Assembly: GCA_005281725.1 (NCBI GenBank)
Contig: SSBO01000001.1
Coordinates: forward strand, 500,956-564,955
Direction of reading: 5' to 3'
DNA length: 64,000 nucleotides
From: Wuchereria bancrofti
Lineage: Eukaryota > Nematoda > Chromadorea > Rhabditida > Onchocercidae
In this document: in pieces, positions 12,066-26,000 of the stretch
How the letters are laid out: every line of letters begins with the position of its first letter
Position numbering within the stretch: position 1 is the stretch's first letter
The notes under the pieces: generated by a model
Seen by the model: the letters and a program-made list of their open reading frames with translations, nothing else
What the model was told of the DNA's origin: nothing
Database searches by the model: none
Position numbers and translations under genes: made by a program

Positions 12066-12958
12066 TTGTGATTGATTTTAGTAACTGTTTCACTTATTAC
12101 TACTGATTTGTATCCGTTTAAAGTGTAGAACTTTATACGGCAGAGAAAACAAGTGTTTCTTTTATGATTAAAGTGCAGCAAAAAAACTGGTACTTTATTT
12201 CCTTCTTGATACATTCTTCCTGTTACTAAATTTTGCCCATGACTTTTTTGTGTTTTTGCCTATAAGCTGGCATAAAGATGTTCTATTTCATATTATTATT
12301 GCTTATTTTCTGTTGATTTATTTAAATGTTTTACTTTGAGTATGCAAAAATAGTAAATGTTATTGCACTGGAAATTTAAAATTTTTGGCCGACGGCGTAT
12401 ATTTAAAAATACACTTGACTATTTTCTTTTTTTCGTTTCTGTTATATAACTTTCAAGATGCAAATGAATATGCGTAGCTAGTTTTTTAAAACGAGAGGTT
12501 TTTTGATTTCCTTAGATTACGAAATTTCATTTTTTGAAAAAATCCTGAAGAATCTTCTTCCATATCTTTATATACGTTTGTCATCTTTAAGATTAAGATT
12601 TCATGTGCGCTAACCAGTCTCTACAGCAGGTCATATTCAGATTTGGATCTTAGCTTCTGGAAGTTCTTTTCTATCAGTCTGTCAGGTATATAACTGTTCA
12701 TTTTTCGTAGATATGATCTACAATCGTTCAATGTTCCAATGTTTAAATAGAATTACTGAGGGAGTAGTGGGATTCTGTCAAAATATTAGATCGATCCTGT
12801 CATACCAAAGAGATTGATTGAGAAAGACTGAAAGATTCTGTCATACGTTTAGTTAGTAAAATTTATCTAATTCATAAGTAAACAGTTTGATTGCTTTATC
12901 AGTTTCTAGTCTACTGGTGCTTTCCTGTAGCTCGTAAGTAGTTTTCTGCTTCACGAAA
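12066..12958. other. intergenic, no gene seen
   Basis: AT-rich spacer between GRPEL1 and the PP6-type phosphatase, both on the plus strand. It holds only short, low-complexity open frames. Confidence 0.5.
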
Positions 12959-13039
12959 ATGAATCCATTCAAGAAAAAGAAGAATAGGTTTTCACGCAGT
13001 AGTAAGTTCCGGAGAGCATGGAGAGGTGGACGCCGGAAG
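12959..13039 (+). other. possible alternative 5' coding exon of the PP6 gene
   Basis: An ATG opens a 27-codon lysine- and arginine-rich stretch (MNPFKKKKNRFSRSSKFRRA and seven more residues) that ends AAG followed by a GTTTGT donor. Joined to the acceptor at 13358 it enters the PP6 frame in phase 0, adding Ile and then the usual Met. A plausible acceptor (TTCCTGTAG) lies 28 bases upstream. This could produce a longer isoform with a basic, possibly nuclear-targeting, N-terminus. It is inference from one strand of reading; a chance open stretch is possible. Confidence 0.35.
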
Positions 13040-13357
13040 GTTTGTCAGTTCCACAGATTTTTTTCCTTAAGAATAATTTTTATCAATAAAAGATTGTGTT
13101 TGAAACATTTCAATTCCTCATAAATTGTGATAGGATAAAACAAGTTTGTGAATGGTATGCGGTGAATTGACCTATGAGTTTCATTCATATCTTCATAGAT
13201 TCCTATAAAATATTCACATATAGGGACTAATTTATGAATTCTATCGATTCTGGAACACTTGATTCATTAGTTCAAGGGACAGATGTGCTGGATAGTATTT
13301 CCCGAACTATTTTTTCCGATTTTGAGATTATAAATATTTTTCTTGCTAGAATTTTCA

Positions 13358-13358
13358 G
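13358..13358 (+). promoter_or_regulatory. candidate SL (or cis) acceptor at PP6 start
   Basis: AGAATTTTCAG ends here, three bases before the ATG at 13362. It can serve as an SL acceptor or as the cis acceptor for the upstream basic exon. Confidence 0.6.
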
Positions 13359-13361
13359 ATT

Positions 13362-15493
13362 ATGACCAAAACAGGAGATGAACAACAGGGAGTTGGTGGT
13401 GGTAATGAAACGCAGTATAAATTACATTATAGAGGATTAACTATTGATGCTGACAGATGGGTAGAAGAAAGTTCGAAATGTCAATATTTGCCAGAAGATG
13501 AGATGATTCTACTCTGTGATATGTAAATTTCTTCAGTATTTCTGGAACTAAATTTAACAAATCTTAATATTGAAAATCTGAACTGCTGATTGGAGAAAAA
13601 CATCGCTTTACTGGAAGTGGCGAACTATCACAAATTTTAAATTTAAGATAGTAGCAGTCCAGATGGATGCTACCTGGGTATATCGATTCCATATAAAATG
13701 AATTGTAATATTTTACAAGTCATCGACTACTTTTTGGCGTATTTTACAATTGTGTTAATTCTATATTCAGGTTAGTTACTCGTCTATCACATGAATCAAA
13801 TGTCGTTGAAATAACTTCACCAGTGACTGTTTGTGGTGACATACATGGACAGTTTTATGACTTGTTGAAACTGTTTGAAACAGGTGGTCGTGTGCCATCT
13901 ACAAGATATGTCTTCATGGGCGATTATGTTGATAGGTTCGCTTCAAGAAATTTTCTACAGATTCAAAATCAAATATATATATATATTTCAATTTTCAACT
14001 TTGAACTTGTTGTTGATGACTGTTTATAATAACTGCTTAATGGAATATGCTAATTTTCAGAGGATACTATAGCTTGGAAACACTAACATATTTGTTTGCA
14101 TTAATGATTAGGTATCCAGAATCAATAACACTTTTGCGAGGAAATCATGAATCTCGGCGCATTTCGGCTGTTTATGGATTTTATGATGAATGTATACAGA
14201 AATATGGGCATGCTATGGTTTGGCGCTGTTGTTGTAAGGTTCGAATTACTAAAAGTCGATATTTTATGGCATAAGTATTAGCAATGATCATAAAACATAA
14301 TCATGTGATTGTTAGGATTTTTAGGTATTTGATATGCTACCTGTTGGCGCTTTAATTGATGATCACATTTTGTGTGTTCATGGTGGATTATCACCAGAGA
14401 TCAAAACGCTTGAAAAAATGTTTACTTTAGACAGGTATTTCATATGTTTTATTTTATACAGCAAACTTTTACAAAAAAGATGCAACATGAATTATATCTT
14501 TTTTGATTCTAAGGTAATATTTTGATTAAAAAATCGAAAAAAAATCAAAAGTATAATGACCTGCTCTGTTATATACTGATTATTTCAGAGCTGTTGAAAT
14601 TCCAAGCAAAGGTGCTTTATGTGATTTAGTATGGTCTGATCCGGAGCCAACGGAAGAAGGATGGGAACTAAGTCCAAGAGGTGCCGGATGGGTTAGTTAT
14701 TTCATCACTTCATTAAATATAATGTACATTTTATTGCAATTTTGGTGAAATTTAATGTGCTACTCTCTTAATTATTTGGTAACGATTATTTTCAGCTTTT
14801 CGGTCACGAAGTAACTAAACGTTTTATGCACACCAATGACCTTACATTAATATGTCGATCTCATCAGCTAGTACTGGAAGGTTTCAAATATATTTGGGAT
14901 GACATTTTATGCACCGTTTGGTCTGGTAATATCTTCATTTTTCTTTATTTTTCTAGTACTTACTATTCATTTCACGGTTTCAGTTGTTAGTAACTTTTAA
15001 ATGTAAATGTGAAGTTTTTTTTCTTTTATTTCACGTGGTTATTTACAGCCGAAATTGTTGTGTTCATCATCTATGGAAACCACTGATGACTATTTCCAAA
15101 ATACATAGTAGAAAAATAGGGATGAGAAAATTAAAAATAAAAAAAAAAAAAACCGAAAAATATAAGTGGATTCAGTTACCGCATTTGCAGTGCTTGCAAT
15201 TAGCGAAATGAAATTCAGTGAATGTTAGATGCATCCAAATTTCTTTAGTAGTATTACGAAACTTTTTTTTTTTTAAATATTGTTTTCTATTTGCATAATA
15301 ATACTCTGATGATTATATGCTAAAGAATTCTACTATTATGTGCTTTTCAGCGCCAAACTATTGTTATCGTTGTGGTAATGAAGCAGCAATTCTTGAGATA
15401 AGTTCAAATGAACGTCAAGTAAAATATTTTGACGAAGCTAGTGATAATCAACGTGAAAAACCGGATCGTATTGTTGCACCGTACTTTTTGTGA
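13362..15493 (+). CDS. PP6-type serine/threonine phosphatase catalytic subunit, 329 aa
   Basis: Exons are 13362-13522, 13771-13935, 14061-14238, 14325-14434, 14589-14691, 14796-14925 and 15351-15493; all phases join. The metallophosphatase motifs are complete: GDIHGQ, GDYVDRG, RGNHES and CVHGGLSP, plus SPRGAGWLFG and [35 protein letters not shown] and the C-terminus APYFL (human PP6 ends TPYFL) favour PP6 over PP4 or PP2A. PP6 works with SAPS and ankyrin subunits in mitosis and DNA-damage signalling; these partners are not in the window. The N-terminus is about 25 residues longer than human PP6 and Gly-rich. Intron 6 (14926-15350) is the longest. The C-terminal [12 protein letters not shown] region is divergent. 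Confidence 0.93.
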
Positions 15494-16263
15494 GCATTTT
15501 ATTCAATGGGTTTTTTAAGATAAATCATTTCATTCTGTTATGTCAGATGCCACCATTTTTGTGTTTTTTTTTTTTCTTTTGCGATCTCGTATTCAATTAT
15601 TTTATCGTTTTCATCATGAAAAACGCTAATGATATTATCATCATACTTTCTCCAAATAAGTCAAATTTATTTGCATGTGTTTTTTTTTTTTTGCTCTCTT
15701 CTATTTGTTATCGTAAACGGAAAAGAGAAGTAAGTAAGTGCCTTAAAATAGTGTTTTTTCTAATTGTAAGTTCACTTTATCCTAATACTGTTATAAATTG
15801 TTTTAGATAGTTGATGATATAATAGTGACCTCATAAATTTTTCATGATGATTTCATATAATCAGATGATGAGCATATGAAATTGGCTATTCGGCTGGCAA
15901 AAAAGATAATGCTTGTTTCAGAATCACAAAAGTATTGAAAGCTGTTATGATCAGTTTAAGATTGTATTTCAGTGACATATGAATATTTTGCACTGGCTGA
16001 AATGGTATTAGCGTCTATTAGTTAGTAAAGTGTATCGTATATTTTTTATTTTCTCTCTTTTCTAAAAAACTTATTATCTTCTAACTTAGCAAGCAAATTG
16101 TTTTTTTCTCGGGACAATTTCTTTTTTTTTTAACACTTTATGTAAATGATACATTAACAAGATTATTTAGAAAAATGTACAAATTATTGATCTATTGATC
16201 ACAATGTACATAAGAAGATTATACGAATTATCATTCGAAATGGTTTCAACTTTTTCTATTTGG

Positions 16264-16395
16264 AAGTAAAAAGAACATTGAGTGATTGTTAGGTATAATA
16301 TATAACTTTGCAAATATTTAAGAATATAAGTAAAAAGAACATTGAGTGATTGTTAGGTATAATATATAACTTTGCAAATATTTAAGAATATAAGT
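16264..16395. repeat. 64-bp direct tandem duplication
   Basis: The 64-bp unit beginning AAGTAAAAAGAACATTGAGT occurs twice with no visible difference, followed by the first four bases of a third copy. Perfect identity suggests a recent event. Confidence 0.9.
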
Positions 16396-19300
16396 TTAAA
16401 AGGATAAATCGTTATTTGCTTTTAAATGTTTGTTTCATTTTTTGGATTATGAATTAAAGGAAAAATAAAAACATACGATAGATGCTTCTTTCAAACAAAT
16501 TTGCACCCAGCGCTATTGTTAATAAATTGGTAGTCATCAAATTAATCTTTCTCAACATCTCAAAATCTAAAATGCTAATGCTTTAAGTTGATTCAAGAGT
16601 TAGTTTGTGGCTAAGTTGCTGCACAACTATAGGTTTAATTATACAATTTATAGCATCATGATAATTCAAAGGTGTATAATTAATGGATTTCACCACAGAT
16701 CAAATCAAATGACAATTCCGTGAATCGAGAGAGAAAAAAAGAATTATATCTAATCTTAAAATTCTTATATCGAAATTGAAACTGCTGGTTGAGAATTGCA
16801 TAGTGTAAAATATCAACATTTTGTTTCAACTAATCACACTCTAAGCTTAAATTCAAAAAAAATTTTTTTTCCACTTCTAACTGAACCATTTTAACAGTTC
16901 TTTTTAAATTAGAAGCTTTTTAAATTCATATCATATAAATTATACATAAATTAAATTTGTCAAAATTTAATAAAATTTTGTGAAAATCTTTAAACTTTTC
17001 TAACATTTTTTTCGTTTTTTACTCTTTGATTCTTTAAATTTTTATCTTTTTAACAACCATTTAGGTCAAATAACACATCCAATTTTTTTTTTCTTTTTTT
17101 TATTTTTGAAGAGAAATGAATGATTGTAATTGTTTATTGATCGATGAAATGATGGGTGATATTTTTGTTTTGAACAAAAAAAAAAAAAAAAAGCAAATGA
17201 GTATTGAGTGAGTAGGTAAAGAGAAACGGTATTACAATTAACAAATGGAATTTTTATTAGTGTGAACTTGGTTGCACTCTTGAAATTTTCTTGCTTTTTT
17301 TTTTTCTTTATTAATTTACAGTTAGATTTTTGCGCAAATTATGTTCATTTGAAATTGTGTTGATTGAAATTAATCTATTAGTTAAGTAAAATACATTTTT
17401 ATATTATAGATCAAACTTATTAAAAGCAATAAATAGAAAATAATTTTATTTTATCCCTTTTTTTCTTTTACTTTTTGAAAATTAATTAAAAAGGTTATAT
17501 TTTGTAGCTTACTTAGTAAAGTTATTATTACTTATTACCTATTCACTGCTTACTTATAAGTAAAAATTACTCCAAAATATTGTATAGTATGCGGGAAATT
17601 AATTAAACGCATAAAATTAAGTATTAATATTTCCATTTAATATTTTTAGTATTTTAATTTTTAATTATCGATAATTATTTGCTGTTAAGATAATAAATAT
17701 TTCAATCATTATTAGAATCATTAGTTTCGATTTAGGTCGTATATGTGTCACAAGTGATTTATATTTGTGACAACGAATAAGATCAGTTATCGGTTAAGAG
17801 ATGGGTCACGTTGAGAATTAACATGACGCTATCCTGAATTGGAATTAAGGAAGACCTGAATTTACATTTCTTTTTTATTATACGATTTAACTAATACCTA
17901 ATCCCTTCTTTTTTTTTGCAATTGAATTTATCCAATATTAGAAATATTATCTGTTTTGTTAAAATTTGTTTATCATACAAATGTAATAAAATAATGGAAA
18001 AGCAAGTGCAACAGCTAATTATTCTGTATTTGATTCGATTTTGAATTGACTCAATTTTATAGTTTTTGAATTTTTAAAATTTTAATTTCAAATAATTTCA
18101 CTTAAATTAATACAAATAAATAGCCACTTAAAAAGTGAAAAATTTTCAAGTCAAAATTAAAATTACCGACAGCAAAAAAAAAGAACTGATGCAAAAATGT
18201 TGATTATATCGTATACAAGTGACATTAATTTTCAAAACTTTGAATTTAATTTAATTGAAATTTTCAACGTTCAATTATTGAAAAATGTTGCAAGTAATAT
18301 TGTTTTTCATATTTCTTTTAATTTCTAATCAAAATGTCTTTTTAAAAACAATTACTTCTTTTCAATTACATTAGAAAGAATTACTCCTTCTCTAATTAAG
18401 TACAAAAATTATTGTTGAATTCACTTTAGTTAAAAATGAATTTTTTTTCGCGCATTTTGCCTATAAGTTCATTGTGGTTCATCTTAATAAAATTTAAATA
18501 TATTTCAAACAAAAAAAAATGCTATTGAATAAAGTATGTTTAAATATTTGCCATCTTTTTATCTCTATGTCACCTCACTTGTCATCTTTTTTTTACTTAA
18601 CTTCAGTTATTTATCTTTTTCCGATTTTTCTTTTTTTTTTAGAAAAAAAAGATTTAAGAAAAGAAATGAAATAGTTGTAAAAGAAATATAATGATAGGAA
18701 AAGCATTAATTAATTTCTATTTTTCTTTTAACAACATTTTCACGTATAAATCTTTTTTTTTGCTTGATTTCTTCACATATTATTAACAGTTTTGATAATT
18801 ATTATCAATTAACTATTATTTAAAACATTTTTTTAATTTATTATATTATAATTTCTAATTTATTAATATATCGTTGTTATGTAGTATTTCACTTTTTCAC
18901 TTTTTTTTTTATCACTTTTATTTGATAAGAAATGGAATTTTCTATACTTTAATTTTTATTTTATCAATAATATTTATTTTAATCTAAATGTATTTTCCTG
19001 ATAATTCATTGAACAATTTACAAAAAACCGGTTTTATGTACAAAAAAAAGACTGTTCAGTTAATTGAATGACTTTAGTGTGATTCACTGTTTATCTATTC
19101 ATCAAATAAATATATTTCGGATAAAAAAATAATTAAAAAAAGATGAAAAAAAAATTTGAAACGTAAGTAAATTTGCTAGTAGTTAATTTCATTAACTCTT
19201 ATCGTGTTATCTTAAAATTGCAATCGAATAATAAAGTTAATTAATTAAAAATTACCAAAATATGCAATTAAATCTCTGTGAAACATTTTTCCTTTGTTTT

Positions 19301-22080
19301 TTAAGCTTTAAAAATATTAAATCAAAAAACAAATAAGTAAATAAATGAATATTTTATTTCTTTGATTTACCTCTGAAAAATATATGATCAATCAAAAGTA
19401 TGTTTAATAAATTTTAAGTTACCAAAAGAAAAAAAAACGAGACAAAAAAGTAAAAACAAAAAATATTTGGGAAAATTTTTTCAAAAAACTAAAGAGTAAA
19501 AATATTAAAAAACAAGAATTTGTGAACTTGATAAATGGAAATTTAATCAATCAAAAATGGAACGAAAACAAAGCAAAATATTTCATTCATTTTGATATAG
19601 CAAAATAAATTGTAAAATTAAATTCATTTCTTTCATTAAGAAGAAATTAAGAAAATAATTAGTAATTATTACAGGAAAAGTTATAGAAAAAGGACCGGAA
19701 ATAATTTAATGATATAAGCACTGTATTACTTCATTCCCATTTCTTAAGTATTAATTGTTTTTTTTTTAAAGTTCCTCAAAATATTATATATTTTCTTTCA
19801 CTCACCATTTTTTCAAAAAAAAGGACACTTTTTAACTTCATAATTTTAAATTTTTAAGTATATTTAACTCCTCAATTTTGTATTGTTAAAATTTTAAATG
19901 AAGAAAAAAAACGGAAGAACAAAACTAATTTAAATAACAATTGTCATTCATTTACAATTAAAGCATTAAATTCAATTAAATTAAATTAAATTTTAATTTA
20001 ATTTCATTTCATTTCTTATATGTATGTATTAGATATATGTACTTCTTCGATGTAACATACATAACAATATTTGATGGTAAAATTAAACATTTGCTTCATT
20101 AAGTGATAAAATCATTAAAAGAAAAAAGTGATTTGGATTTTATCAGAATACAATTACTTACATAATTGTGCTTAACTATCAGTAAATTAATTGATATTAT
20201 TAATTTTTATCAAATTAATTGATATTATTAACAGCTTAATTAATATTATTAATTACAGAAGAATTATTAACAGATTAGCTATTATCGGAAATTATCAGTA
20301 AATTAATTAGTGTCAGAATTTATCAGCGAAAGTTAATTAATCATTAGTAATCATACAGTTTTCAATTAGATTAAAAAGTGTATAACAGAGTTTACTAATA
20401 ATTTCACACATTTTATATTCTTTCTATGAGATATTTTTGAATTTTTAATTTTCTTTTGATCAAAATTCTTATTTAATATTTTTAATTATTTCTTTGTTTT
20501 TCTCATTTGAAGAAAATTTTGAAAAAAGGCTTACTTCTTCCATTTTGTAAAACATTTCTATTCTTCTAACCAATTTTTTTTAAAAAAGAGGAATGTTTTT
20601 CCGAAATTTAATTCTAATTTAGTTAGTAAAACTGTTATGAAAAGGAAAAGTGTGTACTTATATATTTAAATATAATAATCAAATCAAAATTTCTATTTTT
20701 TAGCAAATTTTATAAAAGAAAAAAATAAAAAAAATATAAAAATAATAAAAAAAACAAAAAAAAAAAAAAATTAAAATAAATAAAGAAGCATTCCAAAATA
20801 CTTTTTCCACTTATTTATAATTATTTACAAATTTAGTTAAAAGATGAGTTAAATTTAAATTACCTTTATTTTTTCCTTTTTTAGAAATTATATTTTGTTA
20901 TATTAATATCAGTGTGTACTTATTTCATATTATCGATAAGAAAATTTTACTGTTCATCAATATATTTCAGACATTAAATAAATTTAAGATTTAAATTTAA
21001 GTAATTAAAATCTCATCGCAAATCACAAAAATTCAAATTAATATTTAATTTAATTTTAAATTTATTATTATTTTCAATATTAGTGCAAAATATCAGTTTA
21101 GTCCATATATTTGTTGTATGAAATTTTTGCTAGATTTTGCTTTTGTTTGATTTTATTTCAATTTGACAGCAATTTTCTTTTTTTTTTATTTTTCGAATTT
21201 TGTGCTAAATTAATTTTAATGACCTTTAGATACTTTTTCATGTGTTCTTTCAAATGCGTTCAAATCAACATCTTTGCTTACTAAATTTTCTACTTATTTA
21301 AAAAAAAAAATTATTTTTTGAAATGTACTTTTAACATTTTCTAATCATTGATCACTGTTCTACGTTATTTAGTCCATTGACAGGCACTGAAATTGATTGC
21401 ATCGTAATTCCAAATTCAATTACTATTTAAAATGAAATAATTTTAATGTGTTATTTATTTATTCATTGTGCAATTACTGTGTTATTAAGTATTACTTAGT
21501 TATATTTACTTATGTGTTTTTTAAGTAAAATGTTACTCAATTAAAATAAGTATTCATATTTATGCAAATTAGCATAAAAATAAAGTTTTTAAGTCTATTT
21601 AATTGATGAAAAACGGCAAGGAAGCAATGATTGATTAATGCTATTTTTTGATTAATTTCAACAATTTCATTATATTCATTTTTTATTTCAATTTCATTTC
21701 AAATAGCTTTCATTATTTCAATTTGTTTTGTTTTTCAATATTTGTCCAACTAAATTATTCAATACATTCATTATTCAAATTGATTAATTTAATTAATTTT
21801 GAAACTAAGCAAACTTAATTCATTTTTAAATTAAGTCCACAAATTCATCATAAAATATGCATTTTACAATTGTAATGCAAATGTTTCAATATTCAAGAAA
21901 ATTTGTTATGTGCGGGAATTTTTTGCAAATTTCTTTTCAACTTTTCATTAACTAATTAGCACAATATGTTAAATCAAATTAAGAATAATTCAAATTAATT
22001 GTAATTTAAATGATGAAAGATAAAAATAAACTTAAAAAGTTAGATATAATTGAAAAAAATTATCAATGTTATCAATATCA

Positions 22081-22114
22081 TTAATTGATTAATTAATTAA
22101 TTAATTAATTAATA
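22081..22114. repeat. ATTA microsatellite
   Basis: About seven units of TTAA/ATTA in a row, in the AT-rich region upstream of the tyrosinase gene. Confidence 0.85.
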
Positions 22115-22757
22115 AGGCGGTAAATCATTCACTTTCAAATATAGCCAGAAAATACGGCAAATTTCTTAAATTAAAATTCAAAATTTCACAATTAATTGTA
22201 CTTTCAATTAAATAAAACATAGTAGTGATAAATATTGATAAATTTTTCTAAATCTAATCAATTTTATTCATTTATAATTGATCGGAGATGAAAAAATAAA
22301 ATTTTAATGAAAAATATTCGTACATTAATTTAAAAAATAATTAAAAAATTCTTAATGTTTTAAAACTTTAGTCTATATTTTTTGCAAATGAAATAATTAA
22401 CCTTTGATTTATGGAAGAAATTTTATTGGACGAATTTTTTTCCTCAAATTTTCTTAACTTTTTTAAACTTAAAACTAAAAATGAAAATTGTTAAATTTGT
22501 TCTGTTTTTTTACAAATTAAACTTTGACTTCAAATAATTAATTGAAGTAAATTATCATATAATTGTACTATTTGATTTATAATCTATATTTATGCTATTA
22601 TTAAATTTATTTGCATGATAAAGCTGAAAGATATTTTGTTATACTAAAAGCTCAAAAGATTATTTAATTTGTTTTACAAATTTTAATTTAAAAATTTCAC
22701 TATACTTTGACTTTATTTTTACTTTTTGACAAACATCTGAATAAAGTTTCTTGTGGA

Positions 22758-22840
22758 TAACAATGATATCATCAAATTGCTAAATAATGATAGTATAATT
22801 TGAATAATTCTAACAAAATTTCATTATTTTTTTTTTTCAT
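22758..22840. repeat. dispersed direct repeat, copy 1
   Basis: A segment containing TCAAATTGCTAAATAATGAT, then TTTGAATAATTCTAACAAA and a T-tract, is repeated with few changes at 23573-23652. The two copies lie on either side of the first tyrosinase exon. Confidence 0.75.
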
Positions 22841-23043
22841 TAAGAAAAAAGTTAAATGTGTTAAATTAAAAATTTAATTATTTCAATTTTTTAATTTAAT
22901 TATTTTAATTATTATTTAATTATTAGTGTAAAAATTTAATTATTTCAAGTGACAATCATTTTAAATGCTTCATTTAAAATTAATGAAAATTAATTTAATA
23001 TAGGACGCATTTTCTTTTTTCTTTTTTTTAGATTTCATCCAAA

Positions 23044-26000
23044 ATGATTTCATTCAACAATTACTTGATAAATCGGTTATTAAAACAGATAAGCATTATC
23101 ATATTTATGATAAGATTTGTTCAGCCACAACAAATGTTGCTACCTATTGATTGCAATCAAGCACCACCTGGTTTGTTATCATTATTTGTAAAAAATTTTT
23201 TAATATGCGAATTTTTTTTTATACTTCACTTAAATTATATAATTAATGTAAAATCTAATCTGTGTATTACTGTAATTGTTAAATTAATTGAAATAAATGC
23301 TATTTTTTTAAAAAAAATTTATATCTTATCAACTTTAAGTGATATCGGCAAATTTGTTTATTGTTTTTATTATTTAACATAAAATATTGTCCACATTGAT
23401 TAAAGCAAACTATGAAAAATTTCATTTAAAATTAAATAAAAAGAGAGAAAGGAAAAAATTAAATAAAAAGAGAGAAAGGAAAAAAATTAAATAAAAAGTG
23501 AGAAAGAAAAAAAAAAACATTGATATATGATATCATCAGTATTAATTGAAGAAGTAATATAATTTATTTGATAGCAACAATATTATCAAATTGCTAAATA
23601 ATGATAGTAAAATTTGAATAATTCTAACAAATTTTCATCATTTTTTTTCATTCGAAATATTAAATTTTAATTAAAATTTTATGTTATTAAAAGAAAGCAC
23701 TGATATGAGTGATAATTAATAGATCTGTTGGAAATTTGTCATCAACTTCGTCAATTTGATGTAGCAGCGAGAGCAGCCATATCACTTACCGCTCCGCAAT
23801 CTCAACTAATCATGCCGCACACCGATCCGCTTTCACCTGTACCGCATCAATCATCGCTTACTCCAACAGTTTATGATTGTTTGAATTTGCAATGCTTATG
23901 TCCATATTTTGAAGTAAATAATTTTCAGCCTTTTCTTCACTTATTTCAAATTGTATTTTTAATAATTTGAAATAATTTTATATATTTTTATCTAATTTTT
24001 TACTATAATTTTTGCATAAATTTTTAATTAATCTGAAATAATTTTTTATATAGTTCTTAATAATTTAAAATAAAAGAAATAATAATTTAAAAATATTTGA
24101 TTTAATTTTATAAATTTTTATCTAATATTTTTACCATAATTTTACATGAATTCTTAGCAATTCGAAATAACTTTTAAATAATTTTATAATTTAAAATATT
24201 AGAAATTGATTTTTTCCTGTAAATTCCTAAAATATCATAAAATTAATTTCTTATAAACTTAAAGTATTAAAGAATGGTCATTTTTCTGTTTAGGGTAGTC
24301 TATCACCGGATGGAAAGTGTCATTTGCGTAATGGTCGAATACTGGAACGAGCAATCCGGAAAGAAATTCGGATGTTGAATAAAGATGAAAGAGAACGATT
24401 TTTCACTGCAATTCAACAACTTAAAGCTTCAGGAGAGTATAATCGTTTGGCAGACATACATCGACAGGTAATTTCTTTCATTTTTCGGGTAAAATTTAAA
24501 TCAAATGGGAAATGAATAATGTTATCATTTAAATCATTCCTTCTAATTTGTGATAAAATGTGATTGAATTATGAAATAAGAATTAGAACAATCACAAATT
24601 CAAATTCTGAACATAAAATTGTGGAGTAAAAAAAAAATTTAAAACTACACAATTGTATGTCTAAAAGTTTTAAATAGTTACTACTAGATTTATATTTGAA
24701 CCATCAAACTAATCTAATAATTTTATATCTTCATTTTAAAGATTGAAGGAAAGTTCAAAGATTACTTGTTGAATTTAGATTTAACTAATTGAGAGAAAAA
24801 TTATAATACAAAAATAATGTAACGCAAGAGCAAGAGTTATTTTAGATAATACAATTTCATATGTTAATAGTAATATTACTTAAATATTACTTATTATTTG
24901 TACAAAAGTAATATAACAATAAGTGTTACTTAGGAAGCATCAGAAAGTGGAGCGCATGCAGGGCCATCATTTTTGCTATGGCATCGAGAATTTATAAAAA
25001 GGTTTAAAATTAATGTCTAAAATTTTTAATGTTTGCTTGAAATTATTAACGACATAAAAACGTCGCATAAAAGTTTTTCTTTCAAATATTTAAACATCGA
25101 AGAGTAAATTGTTCGAACAAAAATTTATTGATCAATTTCGAAAGTTATATAATATTTTCAGAAATAATAAGAGTCAGCAAAAAAAAAGAAACTTTTTAAT
25201 TTGTGTTGAAAGTAAAAGAAAAAAAAAAAGAATTTATTTTAAATTATGCAATTACATCCGAAATCGATTCATAAAAATTTCCTTTTTTTTTAAAAAAAAG
25301 GACGCAAAGATATTTAAAACCTTTTTTTATAATTACAATGCGAATATTTTAATAATATATGTTAAATTAGATTCATTTAGCAGTTTTTCTTTTCTCTCTT
25401 AATAAATTATCGAAATTTATTACATTATAATAGTTCTTTATATTAAACTTGTTGTAGGAGCAAAAAAAAAGAGATTCATTAAAAAGAAAAAATTTTAAAA
25501 TTTACAATTAATACAAAATTTATTTATAAAGCGCTAAATTAAACTGAACAAAAAAAAAAAATAATTTATAGCGTTATTTTAAGTAATTCTTTTTTTTAAT
25601 AAGAAAGAAACAAAGAAAAATAAAATATAGGTAAAAATGATTTTTTTTTTAATCATTCATTACAAATTATTTCCTTCTAATTTCATTTCAAAATTAAATC
25701 TTAAATTTTTCATTTTTTTTCCTATACTTGAGAAATTTGAAATTAATAAATTTAATCATTTCATTGTTGTAGAATGGAAATTGCATTACGTTTGATTGAT
25801 CCATCGATTGCATTACCGTACTGGGATTCATCACTAGATCAACATTTATCTGATCCACGTGATTCAGTCATGTGGACTGATATGCTAATGGGAGAAAGTA
25901 ATTTGAATGGTGAAGTAATTAATGGACCATTTGCTGGTTTCATTACACTTGAAGGTCATCCAACTATAGCAAGGTCTAATAAAAGAAAAAAAAAAATTAT

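Larger units (their letters stand above)
15494..23043. other. 7.5-kb gene-poor AT-rich region
   Basis: Very AT-rich sequence with frequent A or T homopolymers and TTAA/AATT runs. I found no exon with coding character on either strand, no transposase or reverse-transcriptase motif, and no RNA gene I could recognise. It separates the PP6 gene from the tyrosinase gene and may hold tyrosinase regulatory DNA. A 64-bp tandem repeat near its left end and an ATTA array near its right end are listed separately. Confidence 0.6.

Noticed and set aside
14236..14250. GGTTCGAATT resembling a tRNA T-loop
   Set aside because: It is the donor side of a PP6 intron, with no acceptor stem or other arms around it.
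15490..15810. 106-codon plus-strand frame just after the PP6 stop
   Set aside because: Phe/Ile/Lys-rich, made of T-tracts, overlaps the PP6 3' UTR, and has no start context or homologue in memory.
25109..25402. 97-codon plus-strand frame in tyrosinase intron 4
   Set aside because: Low-complexity Lys/Phe/Asn composition from A/T homopolymers, and it lies wholly within an intron required by the copper-site exons.
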